DNA of 64,000 nucleotides, taken from the NCBI RefSeq assembly GCF_000744655.1, contig NZ_JQMJ01000004.1, forward strand, positions 868,001-932,000. Reading direction: 5' to 3'. The DNA comes from Streptacidiphilus rugosus AM-16. GTDB lineage: Bacteria > Actinomycetota > Actinomycetes > Streptomycetales > Streptomycetaceae. Shown piece by piece: positions 9,446 to 17,797 of the stretch; position 1 is the first letter of the stretch; every line of letters begins with the position of its first letter. The notes below the pieces were generated by a model. That model saw only the letters and a list, made by a program, of their open reading frames with translations, searched no databases and was not told where the DNA came from. The translations under genes and the position numbers were made by a program.

Positions 9446-10825
9446 ATGGACGGTCCCACCCTGGAAGCGATGGGCGCCGCGCTCCGCGGCCCGGTCCTCA
9501 CCCCGGACGATCCCGGCTACGATCAGGCCCGCAGCGTCTACAACGCGATGGTCGACAAGCGGCCGGCCGCCCTGGTTCGCTGCGCGGACGCGGCGGACGT
9601 GATGGCCGCGGTCGACTTCGTGCGGAGCAACGGTCTCGACCTGGCCGTGCTGGGCGGTGGGCACAGCGCTGCGGGTCTGGGCCTGCTCGACGACGGCGTG
9701 ACCATCGACCTGTCGCCGCTGCGCGGTGTCCGGGTCGATCCCGCCGCTCGTACCGCGCAGGTCGCCGGAGGCTGCACCCTGCGCGAGGTCGACCACGCGA
9801 CCCACGCCTTCGGTCTCGGCGTGCCGACCGGCGTCATGTCCACCACCGGCATCGGCGGCCTCGCGCTGGGCGGTGGCCACGGCCACCTCACCCGCAGGTA
9901 CGGCCTGACCGTCGACAGCCTGCTCTCCGCCGACGTCGTCCTGGCCGACGGAAGCTTCGTCACCGCCGACGAGGAGCACGACTCCGACCTGTTCTGGGCC
10001 CTGCGCGGTGGGGGCGGCAACTTCGGGGTCGTCACGTCCTTCACCTTCCGCCTGCATCCCGTCGACACGGTGGGTGTGGGGCTGACCCTGTGGCCGGTGG
10101 AACGCACGCGCGAGGTCCTGCAGTGGTACCGGAACGCTCTGCCGCAGGCCCCCGAGGAGGCCAGCGGCTTCTTCGCCGTGCTGACCGTGCCTCCGGGACC
10201 GCCCTTCCCCGGGGAGATCCACCTGACCAAGGCAGCCGGCGTCGTCTGGTGCCACACCGAGGGAGCCGAGGCCCTCGACAGCCTGCTCGACGCCTCGGGC
10301 ATGCCCGCCGACCCGTCCTTCCGCTTCGTGGCCCCCATGCCCTATCCGATGCTCCAGGGCATGTTCGACGAGCTGATCCCGCGCGGACTCCAGTGGTACT
10401 GGCGCGGTGACTTCTTCGACCGGATCAGCGACGAGGCCGCCGAGGTGCACGCACGCTTCGGAGCCGCCATGCCGACCATGCTGTCCACCATGCACCTGTA
10501 TCCCGTGGACGGAGCCGCGCACCGGGTGGCGCCGGATGCGACGGCCTGGAGCTACCGGGACGCGGTCTGGTCCGGCATCATCGGCGGCGTCGACCCCGAC
10601 CAGGCGAACGCCGCGGCGATCAAGAAGTGGTGTGTCGACTACTGGCAGGAGTTGCACCCGCACTCCATGGGTGGTTCCTACGTCAACTTCATCGGACAGG
10701 AGGAGCCGGCGGACCGCGTCCGGGCGACCTACCGGGGGCACTACGCCCGCCTGGCGGAGGTGAAGCGGAGGTACGACCCGGACAACGTCTTCCACGCCAA
10801 CCAGAACATCGAACCCGCCTCCTAG
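9446..10825 (+). CDS. FAD-binding oxidoreductase, berberine-bridge-enzyme type
   Basis: A 459-residue BBE-like (PCMH-FAD) oxidase. The FAD domain carries LGGGHSAAG with His73 as the expected covalent flavin anchor; the GLALGGGHGHLTRRYGLTVD region lacks the Cys that gives bicovalent attachment, so a single bond is predicted. The C-terminal BBE motif YDPDNVFHANQNI is present. Such enzymes oxidise alcohols, sugars or alkaloid-like substrates with O2 and often sit in secondary metabolism. ATG at 9446 follows GGAGG by six bases. No signal peptide. The SnoaL-like gene 82 bases downstream may be co-transcribed. Confidence 0.88.
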   Translation: MDGPTLEAMGAALRGPVLTPDDPGYDQARSVYNAMVDKRPAALVRCADAADVMAAVDFVRSNGLDLAVLGGGHSAAGLGLLDDGVTIDLSPLRGVRVDPAARTAQVAGGCTLREVDHATHAFGLGVPTGVMSTTGIGGLALGGGHGHLTRRYGLTVDSLLSADVVLADGSFVTADEEHDSDLFWALRGGGGNFGVVTSFTFRLHPVDTVGVGLTLWPVERTREVLQWYRNALPQAPEEASGFFAVLTVPPGPPFPGEIHLTKAAGVVWCHTEGAEALDSLLDASGMPADPSFRFVAPMPYPMLQGMFDELIPRGLQWYWRGDFFDRISDEAAEVHARFGAAMPTMLSTMHLYPVDGAAHRVAPDATAWSYRDAVWSGIIGGVDPDQANAAAIKKWCVDYWQELHPHSMGGSYVNFIGQEEPADRVRATYRGHYARLAEVKRRYDPDNVFHANQNIEPAS

Positions 10826-10907
10826 CCCTCGCGGGCACCGGGGCGAGCGCTGTTCCGGATCGACGAACGCGTACCCGGAGACGTACGAACCCCGGGACAA
10901 TCCCCGT

Positions 10908-11285
10908 ATGGATCACGAGAACGCACAGAAGTTCGTAGCCTCCTGGCTCGCCGCCTGGAACACGCACGACCTGGACGGCCTGCTCGCCCACTTCGCCGAA
11001 TCGGTGACCTTCCGCTCCCCCGTCGCCGCGCAGCTCCTCGGCGGCGACGGCGTCATCCACGGCAAGGCGGCGCTCCGCGCCTACTGGACGGAGGGCCTGC
11101 GGCGCATCCCCGATCTCCGCTTCGAGGTGGTCGCCGTCTACGTCGGGGTCGACTGCCTGGTCATCAACTACCGCAACCAGAAGGGCGGCCTGGTCAACGA
11201 GGTGCTCGTGCTCGACGGCGAGCTGGTCACCGAGGGCTTCGGCACCTACCTCGATCCGGGCGACAACCCGGCCGGGGCCCGCTGA
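10908..11285 (+). CDS. SnoaL-like / NTF2-fold protein
   Basis: A 125-residue single-domain protein with the NTF2-like start (FVASWLAAWNTHDLDGLLAHFAESVTFRSP) common to SnoaL cyclases, ketosteroid-isomerase-like proteins and many uncharacterised small proteins. The role cannot be fixed from sequence. It lies directly downstream of the BBE oxidase on the same strand and might act on the same pathway. Length is normal for the fold. Confidence 0.8.
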   Translation: MDHENAQKFVASWLAAWNTHDLDGLLAHFAESVTFRSPVAAQLLGGDGVIHGKAALRAYWTEGLRRIPDLRFEVVAVYVGVDCLVINYRNQKGGLVNEVLVLDGELVTEGFGTYLDPGDNPAGAR

Positions 11286-11340
11286 CGCCATCAGCGATCG
11301 CCCGTCCCCGGTCGCCGCGCCTGCTCCGCCACCCCTGTCG

Positions 11341-12420
11341 TCACGCGTCCTTGAAGCCAATGACGCGCTTGACTGCCGCCCTCAGGTGGCGGTCGGCGGC
11401 CGTGAGCGGCAGACGCTCGCGGTAGTAGGCGGGGGAAGGAACCGCTCGTGCACCGAAGTTCTCCTTGAAGCGGGCGAGGGAGGAGCCGGGCTCGGCGTCC
11501 CCCATGTCGTACACGAGGCACCCGGCCGCACAGGCGTCCTCCACGGCGAGGCGGTGCAGCAGCTCGTTGGCATGGACCGGTCCGGCCAGGCGCCGGTCCA
11601 TGGCTCCACGCCAGTACTTGGCATGGGTTCCGTGGCGCAGCACGACGATCGCGGCGGCCGGCTGTCCCGCGCAGCTGGCCAGCCAGACCGCGCAGGACGC
11701 TCCGAACCGTTCGGCGACCGCCTGGACCAGGCGGGGCGGCTCCCTGTGCAGCTGGCGCCGGCGGGCCAGCGCGAGCGGCTCGTGCTGCTGCTCGGCCCAG
11801 CGGGCGACGGACTCGCGGTACAGCTCCTGGAACTGCGGCACGAGACGACCGGTTCGGTCCACGGTCACCTCGACGGCCATCCGCTCTGCCCGGCGGACGC
11901 CCTGGCGCACCGTCGAGAGGAAGCTGTGCGACCACACCGCGTCAAAGCCCCCAGACAGGTCCAGGAGGTAGGTGGTGCGCTCCCTGGCGACGAAGCCGGG
12001 CGGCAGGGCGTTCTCGCCCACGGAGGGGGCGCGCGGATTGAACCGGACCGCGACACGCAGAGCGGGCAGCGCCCTGAGGTCGGTCAGGACGAGGCGCGCC
12101 TGCTGGGTGTCCAGGGGGTCGTCCGGGGCCACCACGCCACCCACACCCCATCCGGGCCAGGACTCCACCGCCAGCAGCTGTCCGAGCCCGCCGCGGCGCC
12201 GCACCATCGGCATCAGCAGCCGCCGTCCGCCGGGGAACCGGTAGAGGCGGCTCGCGTCCTTCAGAGGCCAGGCGTCGCAGAGTGAGTCGAGCCAGGCCGG
12301 GGTCTGTGTGGCGAGGGCGAGTTCGTCACGGTCGAGCAGGTCCGACCACACCTGTCGGGGTGCGGGGCTGATCACCTCGACCTGGCGGGACCGGCTGCCG
12401 CCTCGTTGCTTGCCGGGCAC
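11341..12420 (-). CDS. GNAT/FemAB-like (BioF2-type) acyl- or aminoacyltransferase
   Basis: The 359-residue protein has the double GNAT layout of FemABX/BioF2-like enzymes linked to cell-wall bridges or exopolysaccharide: an N-terminal part with WLDSLCDAW, a central YLLDLSGGFDAVWSHSFLSTVRQGVRRAER segment like that in lipid II:glycine transferases, and a C-terminal ARFKENFGARAVP motif typical of the family. No membrane segment. It is divergent from a flippase gene, so modification of a surface glycan or lipid-linked precursor is inferred. Its start is about 70 bases from one copy of an inverted 15-bp element. Confidence 0.75.
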   Translation of the reverse strand: MPGKQRGGSRSRQVEVISPAPRQVWSDLLDRDELALATQTPAWLDSLCDAWPLKDASRLYRFPGGRRLLMPMVRRRGGLGQLLAVESWPGWGVGGVVAPDDPLDTQQARLVLTDLRALPALRVAVRFNPRAPSVGENALPPGFVARERTTYLLDLSGGFDAVWSHSFLSTVRQGVRRAERMAVEVTVDRTGRLVPQFQELYRESVARWAEQQHEPLALARRRQLHREPPRLVQAVAERFGASCAVWLASCAGQPAAAIVVLRHGTHAKYWRGAMDRRLAGPVHANELLHRLAVEDACAAGCLVYDMGDAEPGSSLARFKENFGARAVPSPAYYRERLPLTAADRHLRAAVKRVIGFKDA

Positions 12421-12489
12421 AGGTCTCTTTCCTGTCGGTCGGCCGGTGTGCGTGGTGCGCGAGGAAGCGCGCGACTGATAAGTCCCTGT

Positions 12490-12504
12490 TGCCCATTTTA
12501 TGCC
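12490..12504 (-). promoter_or_regulatory. Inverted 15-bp element, copy facing the FemAB-like gene
   Basis: TGCCCATTTTATGCC occurs here and, as its exact reverse complement, at 12743-12757. It is strikingly AT-rich for this DNA and lies about 70 bases before the 12420 start. The interval 12421-12796 between the divergent genes holds no convincing gene; these two elements are its only clear structure. Either an operator or a promoter element for a special sigma factor. Confidence 0.5.
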
Positions 12505-12742
12505 ATGCTATGTCCATGGCCTGATCCGCGCTTCGCGGGTGCCGATGTGCTGGGGGAATCAACGGTGGCCCCGGGCCTTCCTCGGTCCGCCACCCCAGCG
12601 GATGCCATCAGGGCCGCGCGCGACCACGGCGGCTGCCGCCAGGACCCTGGGCACCCCGCCCGGCACCGAGCTCGACGGCTGCTTCGACCGCGGTCCACAA
12701 CGGCCACGAACCCATGTCCTCGACGGGCGGCAGGCGCGCAGA

Positions 12743-12757
12743 GGCATAAAATGGGCA
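12743..12757 (+). promoter_or_regulatory. Inverted 15-bp element, copy facing the flippase gene
   Basis: GGCATAAAATGGGCA, the exact reverse complement of 12490-12504, ends about 40 bases before the chosen GTG start at 12797. Oriented this way each gene has the same element in the same direction relative to its own transcription, which argues for shared control. Confidence 0.5.
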
Positions 12758-12796
12758 GTCGGATTCCGTACCCGGACAGAGAACGGGAGCCTGCCG

Positions 12797-14125
12797 GTGG
12801 TGAGCACCGGAACCAACACCTCGGCCGTCGGCGGACGATCGCTGCGGTCGCGGGGGAAGGCGTTGCTCGGCGCGGCCGGCCGCTACGACCCGCTGCTGCG
12901 CAACGGCCACCTGCTCACTCTCAGCTCTCTGCTGACGTCCCTCTTCGGTGCGCTGTACTGGGCACTCGGCGCTCACTGGTACACCCCCGACGAGCTCGGC
13001 CGGAACTCGGCGGCCGTCTCCGCGATGATGTTCCTCGGCGGCGTGGGCCAACTGAACCTGGCCAACGCCATGGTCCGGTTCGTGCCGTCGGCGGGGCCGC
13101 ACTCGACACGACTGGTGGGCCGGGCCTACCTTGCGGCCGGCACGGTGACCTTGCTGCTCTGCGCTGTGTTCGTCCTGGTGGTCCCACAGCTGTCACCGGG
13201 GCTGGAGTTCCTGCACACCTGGGGCCTGGGCACCTGGTTCGTCCTGGCGACCGGCGCCTACGCCATCTTCAACCTCCAGGACGGCGTCCTCACCGGCCTG
13301 CGCCGCGCCGACTGGGTGGCCCTGGAGAACGGGGTGTTCTCGGTCGAGAAGATCGGGTTGCTGGCGCTGTTCGCCGCGGTCGGCACCGCCAGCGGCATTC
13401 TGTTCTCCTGGATGGTCGGACTGGCGCTCTCGCTCCTGCTCACCAACGTCTTCATCTTCGTGCGGGCCCTGCCCCGGCACCAGCGCGCCGCACCCGAGCC
13501 GGCCGCGGACGTCTCCGGGCTCACCTTGGGCTACGTCTCGGCCGACTACCTCGGCGCGATGTGCTGGCTGGCTGCCGTCAACCTGCCACCCGTGATCGTG
13601 CTGAACCGGCTCGGCGCCGCGGACAACGCGTACTTTTCCCTCGCTTGGCTGGTGCCCTTCGCCCTCTACGCCTTCAGCGCCAACATGGGCTACTCGCTCA
13701 TCGTGGAGTCCGCGCGGAACGTCACGCGACTGGAGGACTACCGGCGGGTTCTGCGCCACGCCGGCCGCGTCCTTCTCGTCGCGGTCGCGGCGGTGCTGGC
13801 CGTCTCGCCGTTGGCACTGCGCCTGTTCGGAGCGGCCTACGCCAGTCACGGGCTGATCGTCCTGTGGCTGGTCACGCTCTCCGCACTGCCCAACCTCCTC
13901 AACTCGACCGTGGTCGCCCTCTCGCGGGCGCGGCGCCGGATGCGGGTCGTGGTGGGCGTTCTCGCGGCGCTGGCGCTGCTGGTGCTCGGCCTCACGGTCC
14001 TGCTGCTCCCCGTCCTCGGCATAGCAGGCGCGGGGGCAGCGTGGCTGATCGCTCAGAGTCTCGTCGCGGCGGTGCTGCTGTGGCGGCGCGAATGGTGGCT
14101 GCCCACCCCGGCGCCGTCGGCGTGA
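12797..14125 (+). CDS. Polysaccharide (Wzx/MATE-like) flippase
   Basis: About 442 residues with some twelve hydrophobic segments and the signature of lipopolysaccharide/exopolysaccharide flippases: an N-terminal helix pair with TLSSLLTSLFGALYW, YLAAGTVTLLL, paired C-terminal helices and few charged loops. It would move lipid-linked glycans across the membrane. Start chosen as GTG at 12797 (or the next codon) after GGGAG; the frame is open further upstream but reads as non-coding. It is followed by a large membrane protein gene after a 39-base gap, likely in one operon, and is divergent from the FemAB-like gene. Confidence 0.82.
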   Translation: MVSTGTNTSAVGGRSLRSRGKALLGAAGRYDPLLRNGHLLTLSSLLTSLFGALYWALGAHWYTPDELGRNSAAVSAMMFLGGVGQLNLANAMVRFVPSAGPHSTRLVGRAYLAAGTVTLLLCAVFVLVVPQLSPGLEFLHTWGLGTWFVLATGAYAIFNLQDGVLTGLRRADWVALENGVFSVEKIGLLALFAAVGTASGILFSWMVGLALSLLLTNVFIFVRALPRHQRAAPEPAADVSGLTLGYVSADYLGAMCWLAAVNLPPVIVLNRLGAADNAYFSLAWLVPFALYAFSANMGYSLIVESARNVTRLEDYRRVLRHAGRVLLVAVAAVLAVSPLALRLFGAAYASHGLIVLWLVTLSALPNLLNSTVVALSRARRRMRVVVGVLAALALLVLGLTVLLLPVLGIAGAGAAWLIAQSLVAAVLLWRREWWLPTPAPSA

Positions 14126-14164
14126 ACCGGTGCGCGCCGTGGGGTGTTCGCACGGGAGGCAGCC

Positions 14165-16087
14165 TTGAACCACGAGAATCCGGGGGAGAAGACGTTCTCG
14201 GCCCGTCCGCCCCGCCTGCCCCGGCCCGCAGGGCGCCCCGCCGGGCCCCGCGACACGCCCGATGGCGGCCGAGTGGCAGGAGCTGGGAGGGCGAGCGCGA
14301 CGGGCACCGGGCTGCGGCGCTACGCCGCCTGCGCACCGCTGCCGACGGCCCTGGTGCTGTGGCTGTTGTCGCTGCATCAGGCCGACCTGTCCAGGATGGG
14401 CGATCTCGGGCTGCTCCAGGTCCTGCCGCCGCTGTACTGGACCGCCGTCGTCCTGCTGACGCTCGGATTCCTGCTCACGCTCCGCCAGCCCCGTCTCGGA
14501 CAGGGGTGGCTGGCCGCCCACGTCCTCACACTCATCGCCGTCATCCACGCCACGCCGACGCTGCTCTACCCCACCCTGCGCTACGCCTGGGCCTGGAAAC
14601 ACCTCGCCGTCGTCGACGCGATGCTGCGGCACAACGGACTGGTGCCGCACGCCGGCGCCCTGGACATCTACAACCAGTGGCCCGGTTTCTTCCTGCTCAA
14701 CGTCGGAGTGCTCAAGGTCCTCGGCCTCTCCTCCCCCCTTGCCTACGCGGCCTGGGCACCACCCTTCGTCAACGCGCTGGCGCTGGTGCCCCTGCTGTGG
14801 CTGTACCGTTCCGTCACCACCGACCGGCGGGTGGTCTGGCTGGCGGTGTGGGTCTACTACTGCACCTCGTGGGTCGGCCAGGACTACTTCGCGCCGCAGG
14901 CGTTCGCGTTCGTCCTCTACCTCTGGATGATGGCGCTGGTACTGCGGCGACTGCCCCCCGCGCCCAGGACACCGGACCACCTGCTGCCCGGATACCCGCC
15001 TGACCGCGGCGCGCGCGGCAGACCCTGGGGATGGACGCTGGCCGTCGTGCTGCTGCTCGACGCCGCGATCGTCTGCTCGCACCAGCTCACCCCGCTGATG
15101 GTGATCAGCAGCCTGGCGCTGCTCGCAGTGCCGCGCCGCAATCGGCGCGTCGTGCTGCCACCGCTGATCGGCGCCGTTGTGCTGACCTCCGCCTGGGGCG
15201 CGACAGTGGCCAGGCCCTACCTGTCGGCGAACCTCGGCTCCTTCGTGACATCGCTGGCCACCCCGGACGGCAATGTGGCCTCCGGCTTCCGGAGCCTCGG
15301 CACCGCGGCGCCGGCCCAGGTTCTGGTCGGCTGGGCGGACCGGGGCCTGTCCGGCGCGGTGTTCGTGCTGGGCGTCGCCTGCCTGGTGCTGCGGCCCTGG
15401 ACGCGGCGCACCCCGTTCGTCTGGCTCTTCTTCTCACCGCTGCCGCTGCTCGCCGCGAACGCCTACGGCGGCGAGATGCTGTTCCGCGCCTACCTGTTCT
15501 CGCTCCCCTACGCGGCGTTCCTGATCAGCGTGCTGCTCCGGCCGCGCTCCCGGGCCGCGGCCGGAACCGGGGCGCAGGCCACCTCGCGGCAGCAGCGGCC
15601 ACGGCTGCGGGTTCACACGGTCGCGCTGCCCGCGCTGCTGCTCGGCATGCTGGGCGGACTGTTCTTCGGCTACTACAGCAAGGAGGCGATGAACTACTAC
15701 ACCCTCGACGAGGTCGCCGCCACGCAGTCGATGATCCACGCCGCGCCGCCGGGGGCGGTCATCGTGGGCGTCACAGGGTCCGTACCCGGTATCGACGAAC
15801 GTTACGAGGAGCACCCGGAGGTACGCCTGACCTCCACCTCGGGTGCCACACAGCGGTTGCTGGTCGCCGACCCCATCGCCGGGCTGCGCGACAGCGTGGG
15901 CTTCGTGAAGCCCGGCACGCCCGCCTACCTGATCCTCAGCCGCGCCCAGGCGTGGGAATGCCGACTGACCGGGGAACTGCCCGGCGACATCGTCGCCCGG
16001 CTGGCGGCGGCCGCGTCCGTCACCCCCGGATTCACGCTGGTGTACCGGAACTCCGACGCGTCGGTGTACCGCTTCACCGTCGGCTGA
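14165..16087 (+). CDS. Polytopic membrane protein, GT-C glycosyltransferase-like
   Basis: A roughly 640-residue integral membrane protein: about ten to twelve hydrophobic helices (first near VLWLLSLHQADLS), an extracytoplasmic loop with YNQWPGFFLLNVG near the third helix, and a C-terminal soluble part of about 140 residues beginning GYYSKEAMNYYTLDEV. The layout resembles GT-C membrane glycosyltransferases that use lipid-phosphate sugars, but I see no diagnostic DxD or EDD motif I can place with certainty. TTG at 14165 is preferred because GGGAGG lies six bases upstream; a GTG at 14144 is also possible. With the flippase it probably forms a surface-glycan export and assembly unit. Confidence 0.6.
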   Translation: MNHENPGEKTFSARPPRLPRPAGRPAGPRDTPDGGRVAGAGRASATGTGLRRYAACAPLPTALVLWLLSLHQADLSRMGDLGLLQVLPPLYWTAVVLLTLGFLLTLRQPRLGQGWLAAHVLTLIAVIHATPTLLYPTLRYAWAWKHLAVVDAMLRHNGLVPHAGALDIYNQWPGFFLLNVGVLKVLGLSSPLAYAAWAPPFVNALALVPLLWLYRSVTTDRRVVWLAVWVYYCTSWVGQDYFAPQAFAFVLYLWMMALVLRRLPPAPRTPDHLLPGYPPDRGARGRPWGWTLAVVLLLDAAIVCSHQLTPLMVISSLALLAVPRRNRRVVLPPLIGAVVLTSAWGATVARPYLSANLGSFVTSLATPDGNVASGFRSLGTAAPAQVLVGWADRGLSGAVFVLGVACLVLRPWTRRTPFVWLFFSPLPLLAANAYGGEMLFRAYLFSLPYAAFLISVLLRPRSRAAAGTGAQATSRQQRPRLRVHTVALPALLLGMLGGLFFGYYSKEAMNYYTLDEVAATQSMIHAAPPGAVIVGVTGSVPGIDERYEEHPEVRLTSTSGATQRLLVADPIAGLRDSVGFVKPGTPAYLILSRAQAWECRLTGELPGDIVARLAAAASVTPGFTLVYRNSDASVYRFTVG

Positions 16088-16206
16088 GGCCTCCTGGGTG
16101 GACGGGGAGCGGCGGTCGTCACCGGGGCGCGGCGGGCTGAGGCGGGCCAGGGTCCCGCACCAGCCCGCGACCTGACGTCACAGCGGGTGAGCGGACCGAC
16201 GCGACC

Positions 16207-16371
16207 TCAGCGGTCGGGAAAGCCACGCCGCCAAGTGAGCTGGAAGTCGACCGCACCGGCCGCTCGCTCCAGAGCCTGCTGCGCGGATCGCCTGACATCG
16301 GCGGGTACGTCGCCCCGCTCCTGGACCAGCTGGTCGTATATCGGAGTGTCGGAGAGCGCCGGGAAGGTCAC
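16207..16371 (-). CDS. Small hypothetical protein (54 residues)
   Basis: A short frame on the minus strand reads VTFPALSDTPIYDQLVQ then a charged helix to a stop at 16207. It starts at a GTG with a GAGG ten bases upstream. The DTPIYDQLV segment looks like genuine coding sequence and resembles small streptomycete proteins of unknown role; it may also be the last part of a decayed gene. It is the only feature supported within 16088-16630; the rest of that interval shows no convincing gene. Confidence 0.35.
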   Translation of the reverse strand: MTFPALSDTPIYDQLVQERGDVPADVRRSAQQALERAAGAVDFQLTWRRGFPDR

Positions 16372-16630
16372 TGGCAAACGTCCTCAAGAACTGACAGGGC
16401 ACCGCACCGCGCGGCCCCAGAGCACTCGCGAGTCTACGGGCCTTTGGCCGTGCAGTTGACGGACCCCCAGCTCGTGGGCCGGGCACGGGCAACTCCTGCG
16501 GCACCGGCGGGCCAACGGTGGCACGGACGAGCACGGCTTCGAGGTCGAGGTGAGTGCCCACGACAACGAGTCCGACGCGCCGTCCGACCGTCCCGCCAGG
16601 CCGCGTCGCCGCGCTCCCTTCCCTGACCCG

Positions 16631-17290
16631 CTAGTCCAGCGGGAGCTCATCGGAGTACTCGCCGGTGACCAGGTAGACGACGCGTTCGGCGACGGCCACG
16701 GCGTGGTCGGCGAAGCGTTCGTAGAAGCGGCCGGCCAGGGTGACGTCGACGGCGGCCTCCACACTGTGGTGCCACCTGTCGTCCATCAGGCGTCGGAACA
16801 GGGCGCGGTGGAGGTCGTCCATGGCGTCGTCGTCGCCCTCCAGCTCCAGGGCGGCCTTGACCTCGCGGGTGGCGATGACGTCGGCGGCCTTGGCCATCAG
16901 GCGCTGGGCGACGTGGCCCATCTCCAGCACGGTGGCGTGCAGCTCCGCCGGGACGGCGTGGTCGGGGTACCGGCGTCGCGCCAGTTTGGCGACGTTCAGG
17001 GCCAGGTCGCCGGCGCGCTCCAGGTCGGCGCTGATGCGCAGCGCGGTGACCAGGGTCCGGAGCTCGGTGGCGACCGGCTGCTGGCGCGCCAGCACGGCGA
17101 TCGCCCGGTCCTCCAGTTCGCGCTGCAGCTCGTCGAGCCTGTCGTCGGAGGCGATGACGCGTTCGGCGAGTTGCAGATCGGCGTCCAGCAGGGCCGTCGT
17201 GGCGCGGCCGATCGCCGACTCGGCGAGATACGCCATCTGCTGCAGCCCCACGGTGATCGCGTCGAGCTCTTCCCGGTATGCGGCGCGCAT
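16631..17290 (-). CDS. phoU: Phosphate signalling protein PhoU
   Basis: PhoU links the Pst phosphate transporter to the PhoR/PhoP two-component system and restrains it when phosphate is plentiful. The 219-residue product has the two repeated three-helix PhoU units: the first with MAYLAESAIGRATTALLDAD and DLERAGDLALNVAKLA, the second with RFYERFADHAVAVAERVVYL, giving both conserved E/DxxxD metal-site helices. ATG at 17290 has AAGGAG seven bases upstream. No pst or phoRP gene is next to it here, so this may be a second, unlinked copy. Confidence 0.92.
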   Translation of the reverse strand: MRAAYREELDAITVGLQQMAYLAESAIGRATTALLDADLQLAERVIASDDRLDELQRELEDRAIAVLARQQPVATELRTLVTALRISADLERAGDLALNVAKLARRRYPDHAVPAELHATVLEMGHVAQRLMAKAADVIATREVKAALELEGDDDAMDDLHRALFRRLMDDRWHHSVEAAVDVTLAGRFYERFADHAVAVAERVVYLVTGEYSDELPLD

Positions 17291-17633
17291 CGCGCTCCTT
17301 CCCCTGCCCAGGAGTCGACTCCCGGGCGCATCCCTGTTCAACCCCAGGGATACACCACGGGCCGTGCGGGGGGCGACGGACACGGGGAAAGGCAACGGCG
17401 CGACGCTCCCCGGTTGCCGGTCCGGTCGGCCGGGGGCAGGGTAGAGACCGCGGTGTCTGCGCCGCTTTCCCTCCACTCGGAGGAAGACGGGTCCTCACGG
17501 TCCCGTGGCCGCCCCGCCTTCGGCGCGGGGCGGTCCCTCGCGCATGGCGGACGACCTGCACGCGCTCCGGTGGCATGGCCCGACCCGAGGCCCCACCGAC
17601 CCTCCCAGCGATCACGGACTCCCGTGGACGGAC
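17291..17633. other. Gap between phoU and the rhamnosidase gene, left part
   Basis: No gene is supported in this stretch. I looked for direct GTTCACC-type PHO boxes near the phoU start and found only a weak GTTGAAC-like match near 17335, which is not convincing. Confidence 0.4.
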
Positions 17634-17670
17634 CCACGCGCAAGTGTCCGCGCACGTCCACGCGCAAGTG
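17634..17670 (+). repeat. Paired 13-bp direct repeats just upstream of a -35 box
   Basis: CCACGCGCAAGTG occurs at 17634-17646 and again at 17658-17670, start-to-start spacing 24 bp, ending one base before the rhamnosidase promoter. Tandem sites in this position suit an activator bound upstream of RNA polymerase. The regulator is unknown. Confidence 0.55.
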
Positions 17671-17671
17671 A

Positions 17672-17700
17672 TTGACATGCCCCGGGCACGCCTCTACAGT
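17672..17700 (+). promoter_or_regulatory. Housekeeping-type promoter of the rhamnosidase gene
   Basis: A consensus -35 TTGACA (17672-17677) and a -10 TACAGT (17695-17700) are separated by exactly 17 bases. This is a HrdB/sigma-70-type promoter, unusually good for this GC content. A start of transcription near 17707 would leave a leader of about 90 bases before the TTG at 17798. Confidence 0.65.
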
Positions 17701-17797
17701 GCCGTCGCACGCTCGAAATTGAATCGTTTCATCACTCCGTTCGCCCCATCCTCCCTCCGCAACCGCACGGCAACGGCCCGAGAGAAGGAGCACAGCG

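Noticed and set aside
12500-12796. Extending the flippase N-terminus by about 100 residues
   Set aside because: The added sequence is rich in Arg/Pro/Gly with no hydrophobic start, and one copy of the inverted element lies in it, so it is more likely a promoter region.
17330-17350. PHO box upstream of phoU
   Set aside because: Only a partial GTTGAAC-like half-site, with no second repeat at 11-base spacing.
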